A stretch of 64,000 bases of DNA from Cladorhizidae sp. MBARI D1340-BT2 (GCA_028752905.1 JAQNBH010000019.1:269001-333000), one strand, 5' to 3'; positions 49,301-61,500 are shown, counted from the first letter of the stretch. Notes: generated from the sequence alone by a model not told the origin. Numbers and translations: made by a program.

Positions 49301-51755
49301 TAGACTTGATATATAGCTCTAAAGGTAGGCCTCTCTCTGTTCTCTCTCTTGATACCAAACATCCGTATATTCTGCATACATAGAATCACAAGATAGGTTT
49401 CTCTATGTGTTCTCTATCTTGATGCTAAACAGGTTAGCTTCATAGATTCTCCACACTTCACTGTATAAACTTGATATATAGCTATTAAGATAGGTCTCTC
49501 CCTGTGCTCTCTGTTGATATCAAACATCCATAATATTCTGCAAACTTCACTGTAATGGACTTGATATGATTCGAATGATAGGTTTCATTATGTGTTCTCT
49601 ATCTTGATATTTGCCCTAATTTGGTCTATATGTTTTCTCATTTCCCCCCCAAAAATCTTGTTATTTTGCCGTAAAGCTCATAACATTTCTACACTTTACC
49701 CAAAAAAGATAATTTTTATATCACCGAATAGCCCTTCTAATTATCTGTCTTTTGTACGTGCCAAAATTTTGAGTACTCTAAGTATTAGCAAGTTATGGTG
49801 ATTTGAAGTGGTAAGGTTTGCGATCTTTCCTGGCGTTTTCCAGTTGCCAAAGCGGTGGCCTGCCAGTGAAAAACCACTACATTTATTGATAATCTGTTGA
49901 CATGTTGCAGATAAGGGCCTTCTCTATCAGTTGACTAAATCTGGGACTTTGGTCTTGTTAATTAGGGCAGTTATGAATTGTACTCTTACTTGATGCTAAA
50001 CATGTTAGCTTCGTAGATTATCCACACTTCACTGAATAGACTTGATGTATAGCTATTAAGATAGGACTCTCTAAGTGCTCTCTCTTGATACCAAATATCC
50101 ATATATTCTGCACACTTCACTGTAATGGACTTGCAAGATAGGTATCTCTCAGTGTTCTCTATCTTGAGCTAAACATGTTAGCTTCATAGATTCTCCACAC
50201 TTCACTGAATAGACTTGATATAATATAGCTCTAAAGGTAGGCCTCTCTCTGTTCTCTCTCGATATCAAACATCCGTATATTCTGCATACATAGAATCACA
50301 AGATAGGTTTCTCTCAGTGTTCTCTATCTTGAGCTAAACAGGTTAGCTTCATAGATTCTCCACACTTCACTATATAAACTTGATATGTAGCTATTAAGAT
50401 AGGTCTCTCCCTGTGCTCTCTGTTGATATCAAACATCCATAATATTCTGCACACTTCACTGTAATGGACTTGATATGATTCGAATGATAGGTTTCATTAT
50501 GTGTTCTCTATCTTGATATTTGCCCTAATTTGGTCTATATGTTTTCTCATTTCCCCCCCAAAAATCTTGTTATTTTGCCGTAAAGCTCATAACTTTTCTA
50601 CACTTTACTCAAAAAAGATAATTTTTATATCACCGAATAGCCCTTCTAATTATCTGTCTTTTGTACGTGCCAAAATTTTGAGTACTCTAAGTATTAGCAA
50701 GTTATGGTGATTTGAAGTGGTAAGGTTTGCGATCTTTCCTGGCGTTTTCCAGTTGCCAAAGCGGTGGCCTGCCAGTGAAAAACCACTACATTTATTGATA
50801 ATCTGTTGACATGTTGCAGATAAGGGCCTTCTCTATCAGTTGACAAAATCTGGGACTTTGGTCTTGTTAATTAGGGCAGTTATGAATTGTACTCTTACTT
50901 GATGCTAAACATGTTAGCTTCGTAGATTATCCACACTTCACTGAATAGACTTGATGTATAACTATTAAGATAGGACTCTCTAAGTGCTCTCTCTTGATAC
51001 CAAACATCCATATATTCTGCACACTTCACTGTAATGGACTTGCAAGATAGGTATCTCTCAGTGTTCTCTATCTTGAGCTAAACATGTTAGCTTCATAGAT
51101 TCTCCACACTTCACTGAATAGACTTGATATATAGCTCTAAAGGTAGCCCTCTCTCTGTTCTCTCTCTTGATACCAAACATCCGTATATTCTGCATACATA
51201 GAATCACAAGATAGGTTTCTCTATGTGTTCCCTATCTTGATGCTAAACAGGTTAGCTTCATAGATTCTCCACACTTCACTGTATAAACTTGATATATAGC
51301 TATTAAGATAGGTCTCTCCCTGTGCTCTCTGTTGATATCAAACATCCATAATATTCTGCACACTTCACTGTAATGGACTTGATATGATTCGAATGATAGG
51401 TTTCATTATGTGTTCTCTATCTTGATATTTGCCCTAATTTGGTCTAAATGTTTCTCATTTCCCCCCCAAAAATCTTTTTATTTTGACGTAAAGCTCATAA
51501 CTTTTCTACACTTTATCCAAAAAAGATAATTTTTATATCACCGGGTAGCCCTTCTAATTATCTGTCTTTTGTACGTGCCAAAATTTTGAGTACTCTAAGT
51601 ATTAGCAAGTTATGGTGATTTGAATTGGTAAGGTTTGCGATCTTTCCTGGCGTTTTCCAGTTGCCAAAGCGGTGGCCTGCCAGTGAAAAACCACTACATT
51701 TATTGATAATCTGTTGACATGTTGCAGATAAGGGCCTTCTCTATCAGTTGACTAA
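46304..51755. repeat. Six-monomer higher-order unit B (5452 bp)
   Basis: It has the same six marker monomers as unit A in the same order (46304, 47212, 48121, 49030, 49939, 50848). Small differences lie in the fifth monomer: a 2-bp loss (CTCTCTCGATATC), GAATCACAAG instead of GAAACACAAG, and a conversion-like patch near 50310-50340. Confidence 0.88.
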
Positions 51756-52210
51756 ATCTGGGACTTTGGTCTTGTTAATTAGGGCAGTTATGAATTGTAC
51801 TCTTACTTGATGCTAAACATGTTAGCTTCGTAGATTATCCACACTTCACTGAATAGACTTGATGTATAGCTATTAAGATAGGACTCTCTAAGTGCTCTCT
51901 CTTGATACCAAACATCCATATATTCTGCACACTTCACTGTAATGGACTTGCAAGATAGGTATCTCTCAGTGTTCTCTATCTTGAGCTAAACATGTTAGCT
52001 TCATAGATTCTCCACACTTCACTGAATAGACGTGATATATAGCTCTAAAGGTAGGCCTCTCTCTGTTCTCTCTCTTGATACCAAACATCCGTATATTCTG
52101 CATACATAGAATCACAAGATAGGTTTCTCTATGTGTTCTCTATCTTGATGCTAAACAGGTTAGCTTCATAGATTCTCCACACTTCACTGTATAAACTTGA
52201 TATATAGCTA

Positions 52211-52227
52211 TTAACCGATTAAGCGCC
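52211..52227 (+). repeat. Copy 3 left TTAA target duplication and TIR
   Basis: TTAA at 52211-52214 is followed by CCGATTAAGCGCC at 52215-52227, at the same TTAA of the monomer as the other two copies. Confidence 0.97.
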
Positions 52228-52786
52228 GACTTTCCTAGTACCCGCGGTGAAATTATTAACGATTTAATTACTAATTTTTCCCTCGCTTATAGGACGTCAG
52301 CACAGGAAACCTCGTTCAATGGAAGCCCAGTGATTGCTCTACATCCTGATTTTTGAATGAAACCCAAGGACCAAATATACAGCATTTGGCAAGCTTTTCA
52401 AAATTGAACCAAGACTTATATACCATATATTTGGGCATATTCATATAATTTGACACAGAATCAAGACAATAACAATCCTAAAACTTCCTAAGACAAAACA
52501 TTTTGAACAGACAATATATGAATCGAATATTTGAATAGAAAAAGTATGTGTGTGTGGGTAGAATGTGGGTGGGTAATTTGATGAAGAATGAAGGAGAGTG
52601 AGAGAGTAGCATTGTAATACATGTTGTGTGTGTGTGTAGAAGGGCAAGACCAGGCTCTATCAACACTTCCCAGGCATCTAGAACACAAAGACACAACAAT
52701 AGAGAAAAATGCATTATTAGACACAAGTATCCACACTTTTTACCAAGAGGCACGCACATACACCATACACAACTTATATTTCATGG
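52228..52786. other. Non-coding left arm of transposon copy 3
   Basis: It is as in copies 1 and 2: an AT-rich subterminal region and GT-rich tracts at 52544-52637. No supported coding region is seen. Confidence 0.75.
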
Positions 52787-53128
52787 TCACGAGAACAAAG
52801 AGAATACATGCAACACTAATATTCCACCAAGGTATGATACGGTCAGATCCAATGCACAAATGAACCTACAGTAACCACACTCATTTAGGCTCGAACCATT
52901 TTTATGCACACCAAACAGAAGTAGAAGGGGGAAATGACCTAGTTGCAAATTGAGACGTTCTAGCTGAGATGTAGGAAACATACAAGGCAGCGAGAAGAAT
53001 AGGAACCAATCAATGTTTTTACTAAGCTAATCCGAAGATCTAAATAACTATCCTGCCTCTTATGTAGAGAAGTGTTTGAAAAAGGAAACAGATAAAGGCA
53101 TTCAATAAAGGCGTAAAAAAAAACACCT

Positions 53129-53217
53129 TCTACCAGAGCAGACCAAAGAATGGGCTACTACAATTTCGGTAGAAAATCAAAGAGATGGTGGAAGGGGGTG
53201 TTTGCATATTTGGTAGA
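53129..53217 (+). pseudogene. Inverted block of the transposase gene, copy 3
   Basis: It has the same plus-strand peptide segment and the same TCTACCA/TGGTAGA boundaries as in copies 1 and 2. Confidence 0.88.
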
Positions 53218-53346
53218 CACCCCTCATGAATGATTGATAATCAGGTAAACAGGGAGGGGGGCAAGACAGATACAGTCGAGAACTGATGATGTTTCACAGT
53301 TGGTTGTTGTCCTTGCCACAAAGCTGCATGCATATTAGTCATCATG

Positions 53347-53844
53347 TCAATCACACCCTTGTCTACCCACTAAAGCCAGGAGTGAACTATTTGATCTGTA
53401 ATCATATTTTCCTCTATTCTTCCACTTTGTAAGTAACTCCTTAGGAAAGTTTTTCCTATTAGGCCTAGCTGTGCCACATGCACCAACCCCTCTAATAGTC
53501 TGCGTGTGAAATAAATTAGGAAATAAATTAGGACTTGTATAAAAGTTATCCATGTATACCTGAAAGTTCTTGTGCTCAAATCCCTCCAACAAATCTAACA
53601 CTACCCGACTACACAAACCTGTACTATCTCCTGTTTCCACATTCTTCCCAGTATAAATTTGTAATCGATAAATATAACCATTCCTTGCATCCAAAAGCAC
53701 AAATACTTTTATGCCCCATTTCGTAGGCTCATCCTTCATATATTGCTTGAAGCCAAGCCTCCCTTGATAGGGAATCATGGCTTCATCAATGCTAAGCTCC
53801 TGATGCAAACAATACTCGCTTTCAAAGCTTATACAGCCTATCAT
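53347..53844 (-). pseudogene. Transposase catalytic core fragment, copy 3 (165 residues open)
   Basis: It has the same residues as copy 1, with Asp 20 in SIDEAM and Asp 99 in YMDNFYTS. The open frame continues upstream through the MITE to 54000, adding about 52 Pro- and His-rich residues (MITE plus flank) and giving a 217-codon chimera. That longer frame begins at TTG, not ATG, so it is not a convincing new gene. Confidence 0.9.
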
Positions 53845-53850
53845 AATTGG

Positions 53851-54046
53851 CAGGGTTGTATACAGAAATTTTGCCAAGGGGGGGGCGAACTTGAGATATG
53901 GAAAAATAAGGGGGGGGCGAGAATGATACAATGATGGTGTATGTAATGTATAAGGGTGGTGTCTAATTTCAAGGGGGGGGGGGGGGCGAGAATGATACAA
54001 GGGGGGGCGATTGCCCCCCCCCGCCCCCCCCCTAAATACACCCCTG
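53851..54046. mobile_element. 196-bp CAGGG-ended MITE nested in transposon copy 3
   Basis: It begins CAGGGTTGTATAC and ends with the complement of CAGGGGTGTATTTAG, so the imperfect TIR is about 12 bp. ATTGG is duplicated on both sides (53846-53850, 54047-54051). The empty site is seen intact in copies 1 (3910-3914) and 2. The interior has G-runs of 7-14, and GCGAGAATGATACAA is repeated at 53917-53931 and 53986-54000. There is no coding capacity. CAGGG ends suggest a hAT-like non-autonomous element, but hAT duplications are usually 8 bp, so the superfamily is uncertain. Confidence 0.88.
54001..54020. repeat. G/C hairpin inside the MITE
   Basis: GGGGGGGC, loop GATT, then GCCCCCCC: an 8-bp perfect stem, next to a further C-run to about 54031. 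Upstream runs of 8, 8 and 14 G could also form a G-quadruplex. Run lengths in such tracts are prone to sequencing error. Confidence 0.8.
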
Positions 54047-54657
54047 ATTGGGATTACCAGATGTTACCTGTGAGCTAGCAATGGAGTTGACATGCATGTA
54101 GCCGCATCAACTGCCTAAACCTCCAAAGGGGCATTACTCTACTCACCAAACTACATGACAAATCAGGATATTCACAAGACCAGTACATGTCTATAAGGGG
54201 AAGTTTTGAAATGCCCATAACAATCAAAAGTTCTACAAAAGCCTCCATTTCTTCTTCACATGTATCATGCCAATTATGGGGGAGCCCCACCCTAGAAACA
54301 TACATATTAGTCTCTCTCACATGGAGGTCCCACACATCAACAGTTAAAAAAAAAGATAAAAAGCACCTAGTAACGAACTTGTTACACCGAGCAAAGCTGA
54401 GTTTGGGCCAGAATTGTCTCTTTTTTTCTCCAGCGACCTTCGACTTGATAACTTGTGCTAGATGAGCGAGCCTTACTACTACAAACTCGGGACTGGGCCT
54501 GCCTATTACCAGTACCTTGTGGTGGTGGACTACATGAACCTCTACTCTAGCACCACACCTCACATTCTCTGTAACACATAAATATGTATACAAACAAATA
54601 TTCAAATATCAATTTTGATAACTTACTTATTCCAGAAGAGTCCCCTGTAGCAGATTG

Positions 54658-54756
54658 TAAGGACGGAGGGTCAGTAGATAGTAAGGATGGAGGGTCAGTA
54701 GATGGTAAGGATGGAGGGTCAGTAGATGGTAATAAGGATGGAGGGTCAGTAGATGG
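54658..54756. repeat. 24-bp minisatellite, copy 3
   Basis: It has four in-frame units, as in copies 1 and 2, inside predicted exon 3 (54627-54797). Confidence 0.9.
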
Positions 54757-55533
54757 TAAGGAAGGAGTGTTCCAATGGTCACTCTCTTCTTCAGAGGCTG
54801 AAAGGAAATATATAATAGTAACTCTACAAAATTTCCTTTGTACCAACCTACACTAAGTCCAGAGCTCCCACAAGTAGATGGTAACAATGGATCACCTTCA
54901 TCTCCAACGGACTGCCAAGAAAGAAAAGTTGATAACATAAACCTTAGACGAACGTTTTTTTTGAAAATTCAAATTCAAATTTGATAAGTAATAAAAAAGC
55001 TCAACCTACATTTATGGCTATAACTAATCTTCTTCAACTGCTACGTTAGAAATATTTATATCCTCAAAAAACACAAGAATAGGCAACAGTTTGGTTAGCG
55101 AATTATCTCAGAAGATTGTGGAATACAATGGCAACCAAGCGCTAAGGTAGAAACAAACATACCATCGAGAAATCCTTCCACCCGAGCATTTTGACTTAGA
55201 GCCAGGGGATCCAGGGCACAACCATAGTAGGCATATATCTCTGGCCTTCTTTCCCACCATAATCCGAGCCAGAGCCGCTAGTGTCGTCGTCAAAAAGAAG
55301 AAAAGTTACTTCGTACAAAACAAAGCATCCTCGCCATCTTGAAAACCGAAGTTATGAGCAAAAAGCGGGGCGCGGCCGACACATATAGCAGCACGTGTAA
55401 ATGACGTTTTTAGAATGATTCAGCATTCTTTTGGGCATGTGCAGCAACAAGAATTTGGCACTTAGTTCAAATATATTTTTTTATATAATTTTTTTCGCGA
55501 GTCCGATTTCCTTTTGCGCCATATGGCGCTTAT

Positions 55534-55550
55534 GGCGCTTAATCGGTTAA
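55534..55550 (-). repeat. Copy 3 right TIR and TTAA target duplication
   Basis: GGCGCTTAATCGG at 55534-55546 is followed by TTAA at 55547-55550 and the monomer continuation GATAGGTCTC. Confidence 0.97.
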
Positions 55551-58500
55551 GATAGGTCTCTCCCTGTGCTCTCTGTTGATATCAAACATCCATAATATTC
55601 TGCACACTTCACTGTAATGGACTTGATATGATTCGAATGATAGGTTTCATTATGTGTTCTCTATCTTGATATTTGCCCTAATTGGGTCTATATGTTTCTC
55701 ATTTTCCCCCCAAAAATCTTGTTATTTTGCCGTAAAGCTCATAACTTTTCTACACTTTACCCAAAAAAGATAATTTTTATATCACCGGATAGCCCTTCTA
55801 ATTATCTGTCTTTTGTACGTGCCAAAATTTTGAATACTCTAAGCATTAGCAAGTTATGGTGATTTAAAGTGGTAAGGTTTGCGATCTTTCCTGGCGTTTT
55901 CCAGTTGCCAAAGCGGTGGCCTGCCAGTGAAAAACCACTACATTTATTGATAATCTGTTGACATGTTGCAGATAAGGGTCTTCTCTATCAGTTGACAAAC
56001 TCTGGTACTTTGGTCTTGTTAATTAGGGCAGTTATGAATTGTACTCTTACTTGATGCTAAACATGTTAGCTTCGTAGATTATCCACACTTCACTGAATAG
56101 ACTTGATGTATAGCTATTAAGATAGGACTCTCTAAGTGCTCTCTCTTGATACCAAACATCCATATATTCTGCACACTTCACTGTAATGGACTTGCAAGAT
56201 AGGTATCTCTCAGTGTTCTCTATCTTGAGCTAAACATGTTAGCTTCATAGATTCTCCACACTTCACTGAATAGACTTGATATATAGCTCTAAAGGTAGGC
56301 CTCTCTCTGTTCTCTCTCTTGATACCAAACATCCGTATATTCTGCATACATAGAATCACAAGATAGGTTTCACTGTGTTCTCTATCTTGATGCTAAACAG
56401 GTTAGCTTCATAGATTCTCCACACTTCACTGTATAAACTTGATATATAGCTATTAAGATAGGTCTCTCCCTGTGCTCTCTGTTGATATCAAACATCCATA
56501 ATATTCTGCACACTTCACTGTAATGGACTTGATATGATTCGAATGATAGGTTTCATTATGTGTTCTCTATCTTGATATTTGCCCTAATTTGGTCTATATG
56601 TTTCTCATTTTCCCCCCAAAAATCTTGTTATTTTGCCGTAAAGCTCATAACTTTTCTATACTTTACCCAAAAAAGATAATTTTTATATCACCGGATAGCC
56701 CTTCTAATTATCTGTCTTTTGTACGTGCCAAAATTTTGAGTACTCTAAGCATTAGCAAGTTATGGTGATTTGAAGTGGTAAGGTTTGCGATCTTTCCTGG
56801 CGTTTTCCAGTTGCCAAAGCGGTGGCCTGCCAGTGAAAAACCTCTACATTTATTGATAATCTGTTGACATGTTGCAGATAAGGGTCTTCTCTATCAGTTG
56901 ACAAACTCTGGTACTTTGGTCTTGTTAATTAGGACAGTTATGAATTGTACTCTTACTTGATGCTAAACATGTTAGCTTCGTAGATTATCCACACTTCACT
57001 GAATAGACTTGATGTATAGCTATTAAGATAGGACTCTCTAAGTGCTCTCTCTTGATACCAAACATCCATATATTCTGCACACTTCACTGTAATGGACTTG
57101 CAAGATAGGTATCTCTCAGTGTTCTCTATCTTGAGCTAAACATGTTAGCTTCATAGATTCTCCACACTTCACTGAATAGACTTGATATATAGCTCTAAAG
57201 GTAGGCCTCTCTCTGTTCTCTCTCTTGATACCAAACATCCGTATATTCTGCATACATAGAATCACAAGATAGGTTTCTCTATGTGTTCTCTATCTTGATG
57301 CTAAACAGGTTAGCTTCATAGATTCTCCACACTTCACTGTATAAACTTGATATATAGCTATTAAGATAGGTCTCTCCCTGTGCTCTCTGTTGATATCAAA
57401 CATCCATAATATTCTGCATACTTCACTGTAATGGACTTGATATGATTCGAATGATAGGTTTCATTATGTGTACTCTATCTTGATATTTGCCCTAATTGGG
57501 TCTATATGTTTTCTCATTTCCCCCCCAAAAATCTTGTTATTTTGCCGTAAAGCTCATAACATTTCTACACTTTACCCCAAAAAGATAATTTTTATATCAT
57601 CGGATAGCCCTTCTAATTATCTGTCTTTTGTATGTGCCAAAATTTTGAGTACTCTAATTATTAGCAAGTTATGGGTGATTTGAAGTGGTAAGGTTTGCGA
57701 TCTTTCCTGGCGTTTTCCAGTTGCCAAAGCGGTGGCCTGCCAGTGAAAAACCACTACATTTATTGATAATCTGTTGACATGTTGCAGATAAGGGCCTTCT
57801 CTATCAGTTGACAAACTCTGGGACTTTGGTCTTGTTAATTAGGGCAGTTATGAATTGTACTCTTACTTGATGCTAAACATGTTAGCTTCGTAGATTATCC
57901 ACACTTCACTGAATAGACTTGATGTATAGCTATTAAGATAGGACTCTCTAAGTGCTCTCTCTTGATACCAAACATCCATATAATCTGCACACTTCACTGT
58001 AATGGACTTGCAAGATAGGTATCACTCAGTGTTCTCTATCTTGAGCTAAACATGTTAGCTTCATAGATTCTCCACACTTCACTGAATAGACTTGATATAT
58101 AGCTCTAAAGGTAGGCCTCTCTCTGTTCTCTCTCTTGATACCAAACATCCGTATATTCTGCATACATAGAATCACAAGATAGGTTTCTCTATGTGTTCTC
58201 TATCTTGATGCTAAACAGGTTAGCTTCATAGATTCTCCACACTTCACTGTATATATAGCTATTAAGATAGGTCTCTCCCTGTGCTCTCTGTTGATATAAA
58301 CATCCATAATATTCTGCACACTTCACTGTAAAGGACTTGATATGATTCGAATGATAGGTTTCATTATGTGTTCTCTATCTTGATATTTGCCCTAATTTGG
58401 TCTATATGTTTCTCATTTTCCCCCCAAAAATCTGGTTATTTTGCCGTAAAGCTCATAACTTTTCTACACTTTACCCAAAAAAGATAATTTTTATATCATC

Positions 58501-61500
58501 GGATAGCCCTTCTAATTATCTGTCTTTTGTATGTGCCAAAATTTTGAGTACTCTAATTATTAGCAAGTTATGGGTGATTTGAAGTGGTAAGGTTTGCGAT
58601 CTTTCCTGGCGTTTTCCAGTTGCCAAAGCGGTGGCCTGCCAGTGAAAAACCACTACATTTATTGATAATCTGTTGACATGTTGCAGATAAGGGCCTTCTC
58701 TATCAGTTGACAAACTCTGGGACTTTGGTCTTGTTAATTAGGGCAGTTATGAATTGTACTCTTACTTGATGCTAAACATGTTAGCTTCGTAGATTATCCA
58801 CACTTCACTGAATAGACTTGATGTATAGCTATTAAGATAGGACTCTCTAAGTGCTCTCTCTTGATACCAAACATCCATATAATCTGCATACTTCACTGTA
58901 ATGGACTTGCAAGATAGGTATCACTCAGTGTTCTCTATCTTGAGCTAAACATGTTAGCTTCATAGATTCTCCACACTTCACTGAATAGACTTGATATATA
59001 GCTCTAAAGGTAGGCCTCTCTCTGTTCTCTCTCTTGATACCAAACATCCGTATATTCTGCATACATAGAATCACAAGATAGGTTTCTCTATGTGTTCTCT
59101 ATCTTGATGCTAAACAGGTTAGCTTCATAGATTATCCACACTTCACTGTATAAACTTGATATATAGCTATTAAGATAGGTCTCTCCCTGTGCTCTCTGTT
59201 GATATAAACATCCATAATATTCTGCACACTTCACTGTAAAGGACTTGATATGATTCGAATGATAGGTTTCATTATGTGTTCTCTATCTTGATATTTGCCC
59301 TAATTTGGTCTATATGTTTCTCATTTTCCCCCCAAAAATCTTGTTATTTTGCCGTAAAGCTCATAACTTTTCTACACTTTACCCCAAAAAGATAATTTTT
59401 ATATCACCGGATAGCCCTTCTAATTATCTGTCTTTTGTACGTGCCAAAATTTTGAGTACTCTAAGCATTAGCAAGTTATGGTGATTTGAAGTGGTAAGGT
59501 TTGCGATCTTTCCTGGCGTTTTCCAGTTGCCAAAGCGGTGGCCTGCCAGTGAAAAACCACTACATTTATTGATAATCTGTTGACATGTTGCAGATAAGGG
59601 CCTTCTCTATCAGTTGACAAACTCTGGTACTTTGGTCTTGTTAATTAGGGCAGTTATGAATTGTACTCTTACTTGATGCTAAACATGTTAGCTTCGTAGA
59701 TTATCCACACTTCACTGAATAGACTTGATGTATAGCTATTAAGATAGGACTCTCTAAGTGCTCTCTCTTGATACCAAACATCCATATATTCTGCACACTT
59801 CACTGTAATGGACTTGCAAGATAGGTATCTCTCAGTGTTCTCTATCTTGAGCTAAACATGTTAGCTTCATAGATTCTCCACACTTCACTGAATAGACTTG
59901 ATATATAGCTCTAAAGGTAGGCCTCTCTCTGTTCTCTCTCTTGATACCAAACATCCGTATATTCTGCATACATAGAATCACAAGATAGGTTTCTCTATGT
60001 GTTCTCTATCTTGATGCTAAACAGGTTAGCTTCATAGATTCTCCACACTTCACTGTATAAACTTGATATATAGCTATTAAGATAGGTCTCTCCCTGTGCT
60101 CTCTGTTGATATCAAACATCCATAATATTCTGCACACTTCACTGTAATGGACTTGATATGATTCGAATGATAGGTTTCATTATGTGTTCTCTATCTTGAT
60201 ATTTGCCCTAATTTGGTCTATATGTTTCTCATTTTCCCCCCAAAAATCTGGTTATTTTGCCGTAAAGCTCATAACTTTTCTACACTTTACCCAAAAAAGA
60301 TAATTTTTATATCACCGGATAGCCCTTCTAATTATCTGTCTTTTGTACGTGCCAAAATTTTGAGTACTCTAAGCATTAGCAAGTTATGGTGATTTGAAGT
60401 GGTAAGGTTTGCGATCTTTCCTGGCGTTTTCCAGTTGCCAAAGCGGTGGCCTGCCAGTGAAAAACCACTACATTTATTGATAATCTGTTGACATGTTGCA
60501 GATAAGGGCCTTCTCTATCAGTTGACAAACTCTGGTACTTTGGTCTTGTTAATTAGGGCAGTTATGAATTGTACTCTTACTTGATGCTAAACATGTTAGC
60601 TTCGTAGATTATCCACACTTCACTGAATAGACTTGATGTATAGCTATTAAGATAGGACTCTCTAAGTGCTCTCTCTTGATACCAAACATCCATATATTCT
60701 GCACACTTCACTGTAATGGACTTGCAAGATAGGTATCTCTCAGTGTTCTCTATCTTGAGCTAAACATGTTAGCTTCATAGATTCTCCACACTTCACTGAA
60801 TAGACTTGATATATAGCTCTAAAGGTAGGCCTCTCTCTGTTCTCTCTCTTGATACCAAACATCCGTATATTCTGTATACATAGAATCACAAGATAGGTTT
60901 CTCTATGTGTTCTCTATCTTGATGCTAAACAGGTTAGCTTCATAGATTCTCCACACTTCACTGTATAAACTTGATATATAGCTATTAAGATAGGTCTCTC
61001 CCTGTGCTCTCTGTTGATATCAAACATCCATAATATTCTGCACACTTCACTGTAATGGACTTGATATGATTCGAATGATAGGTTTCATTATGTGTTCTCT
61101 ATCTTGATATTTGCCCTAATTTGGTCTATATGTTTCTCATTTTCCCCCCAAAAATCTTGTTATTTTGCCGTAAAGCTCATAACATTTCTACACTTTACCC
61201 AAAAAAGATAATTTTTATATCACCGGATAGCCCTTCTAATTATCTGTCTTTTGTACGTGCCAAAATTTGAGTACTCTAAGCATTAGCAAGTTATGGTGAT
61301 TTGAAGTGGTAAGGTTTGCGATCTTTCCTGGCGTTTTCCAGTTGCCAAAGCGGTGGCCTGCCAGTGAAAAACCACTACATTTATTGATAATCTGTTGACA
61401 TGTTGCAGATAAGGGCCTTCTCTATCAGTTGACAAACTCTGGTACTTTGGTCTTGTTAATTAGGGCAGTTATGAATTGTACTCTTACTTGATGCTAAACA

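Larger units (their letters stand above)
23589..52210. repeat. Satellite array, segment 4
   Basis: There are 31 full monomers and the first part of a 32nd, all ATCT type or ATGT (27222, 29039). Starts: 23589, 24497, 25405, 26313, 27222, 28130, 29039, 29947, 30856, 31764, 32673, 33581, 34489, 35398, 36307, 37215, 38124, 39032, 39940, 40849, 41757, 42666, 43575, 44484, 45396, 46304, 47212, 48121, 49030, 49939, 50848 and 51756. Lengths are 908-912. Higher-order repeats are listed separately. No gene is seen; the 69-residue frames that recur here start with GTG and are satellite-phase open frames. Confidence 0.95.
52787..55337 (-). pseudogene. piggyBac transposase pseudogene, copy 3, split by a MITE
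   Basis: The pieces are as in copy 1. Predicted exons are 55163-55337, 54854-54911 and 54627-54797, and exon 4 is 54075-54568. The catalytic core is 53347-53844, the inverted block 53129-53217, and the C-terminal region 52787-53128. All shared lesions are present. In addition a 196-bp MITE interrupts the gene between the NYDRLYKL block and the first catalytic Asp block, right beside the older small deletion. The catalytic motif IPYQGRLGF is intact here, unlike in copy 2. Confidence 0.93.
52215..55546 (-). mobile_element. piggyBac-family DNA transposon, copy 3 (3332 bp, with nested insertion)
   Basis: The element is the same by ends and content. It is 201 bp longer than copy 1 because of a 196-bp MITE plus 5-bp duplication at 53846-54051. 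Private changes include GACAGATAC (about 53267), TTCCAATGG (about 54771) and CCACCATAATCC (about 55257). It shares CACCCCTC, TATATCCTC and CACGTGTAAATG with copy 2 against copy 1. Its right flank (AATTGGGTCTATATG, TTTTGAATACTC) differs from the flanks of copies 1 and 2. Confidence 0.96.

Noticed and set aside
53347..54000. 217-codon MITE-transposase chimera as a possible new host gene
   Set aside because: The start is TTG, the added part is a translated poly-C tract, and the transposase part lacks the third catalytic Asp and the C-terminus.
2279..55546. Three independent piggyBac insertions into a hotspot
   Set aside because: Same TTAA, same strand, same flank types and the same multiple lesions make common descent simpler, although it is not formally excluded for copy 3.
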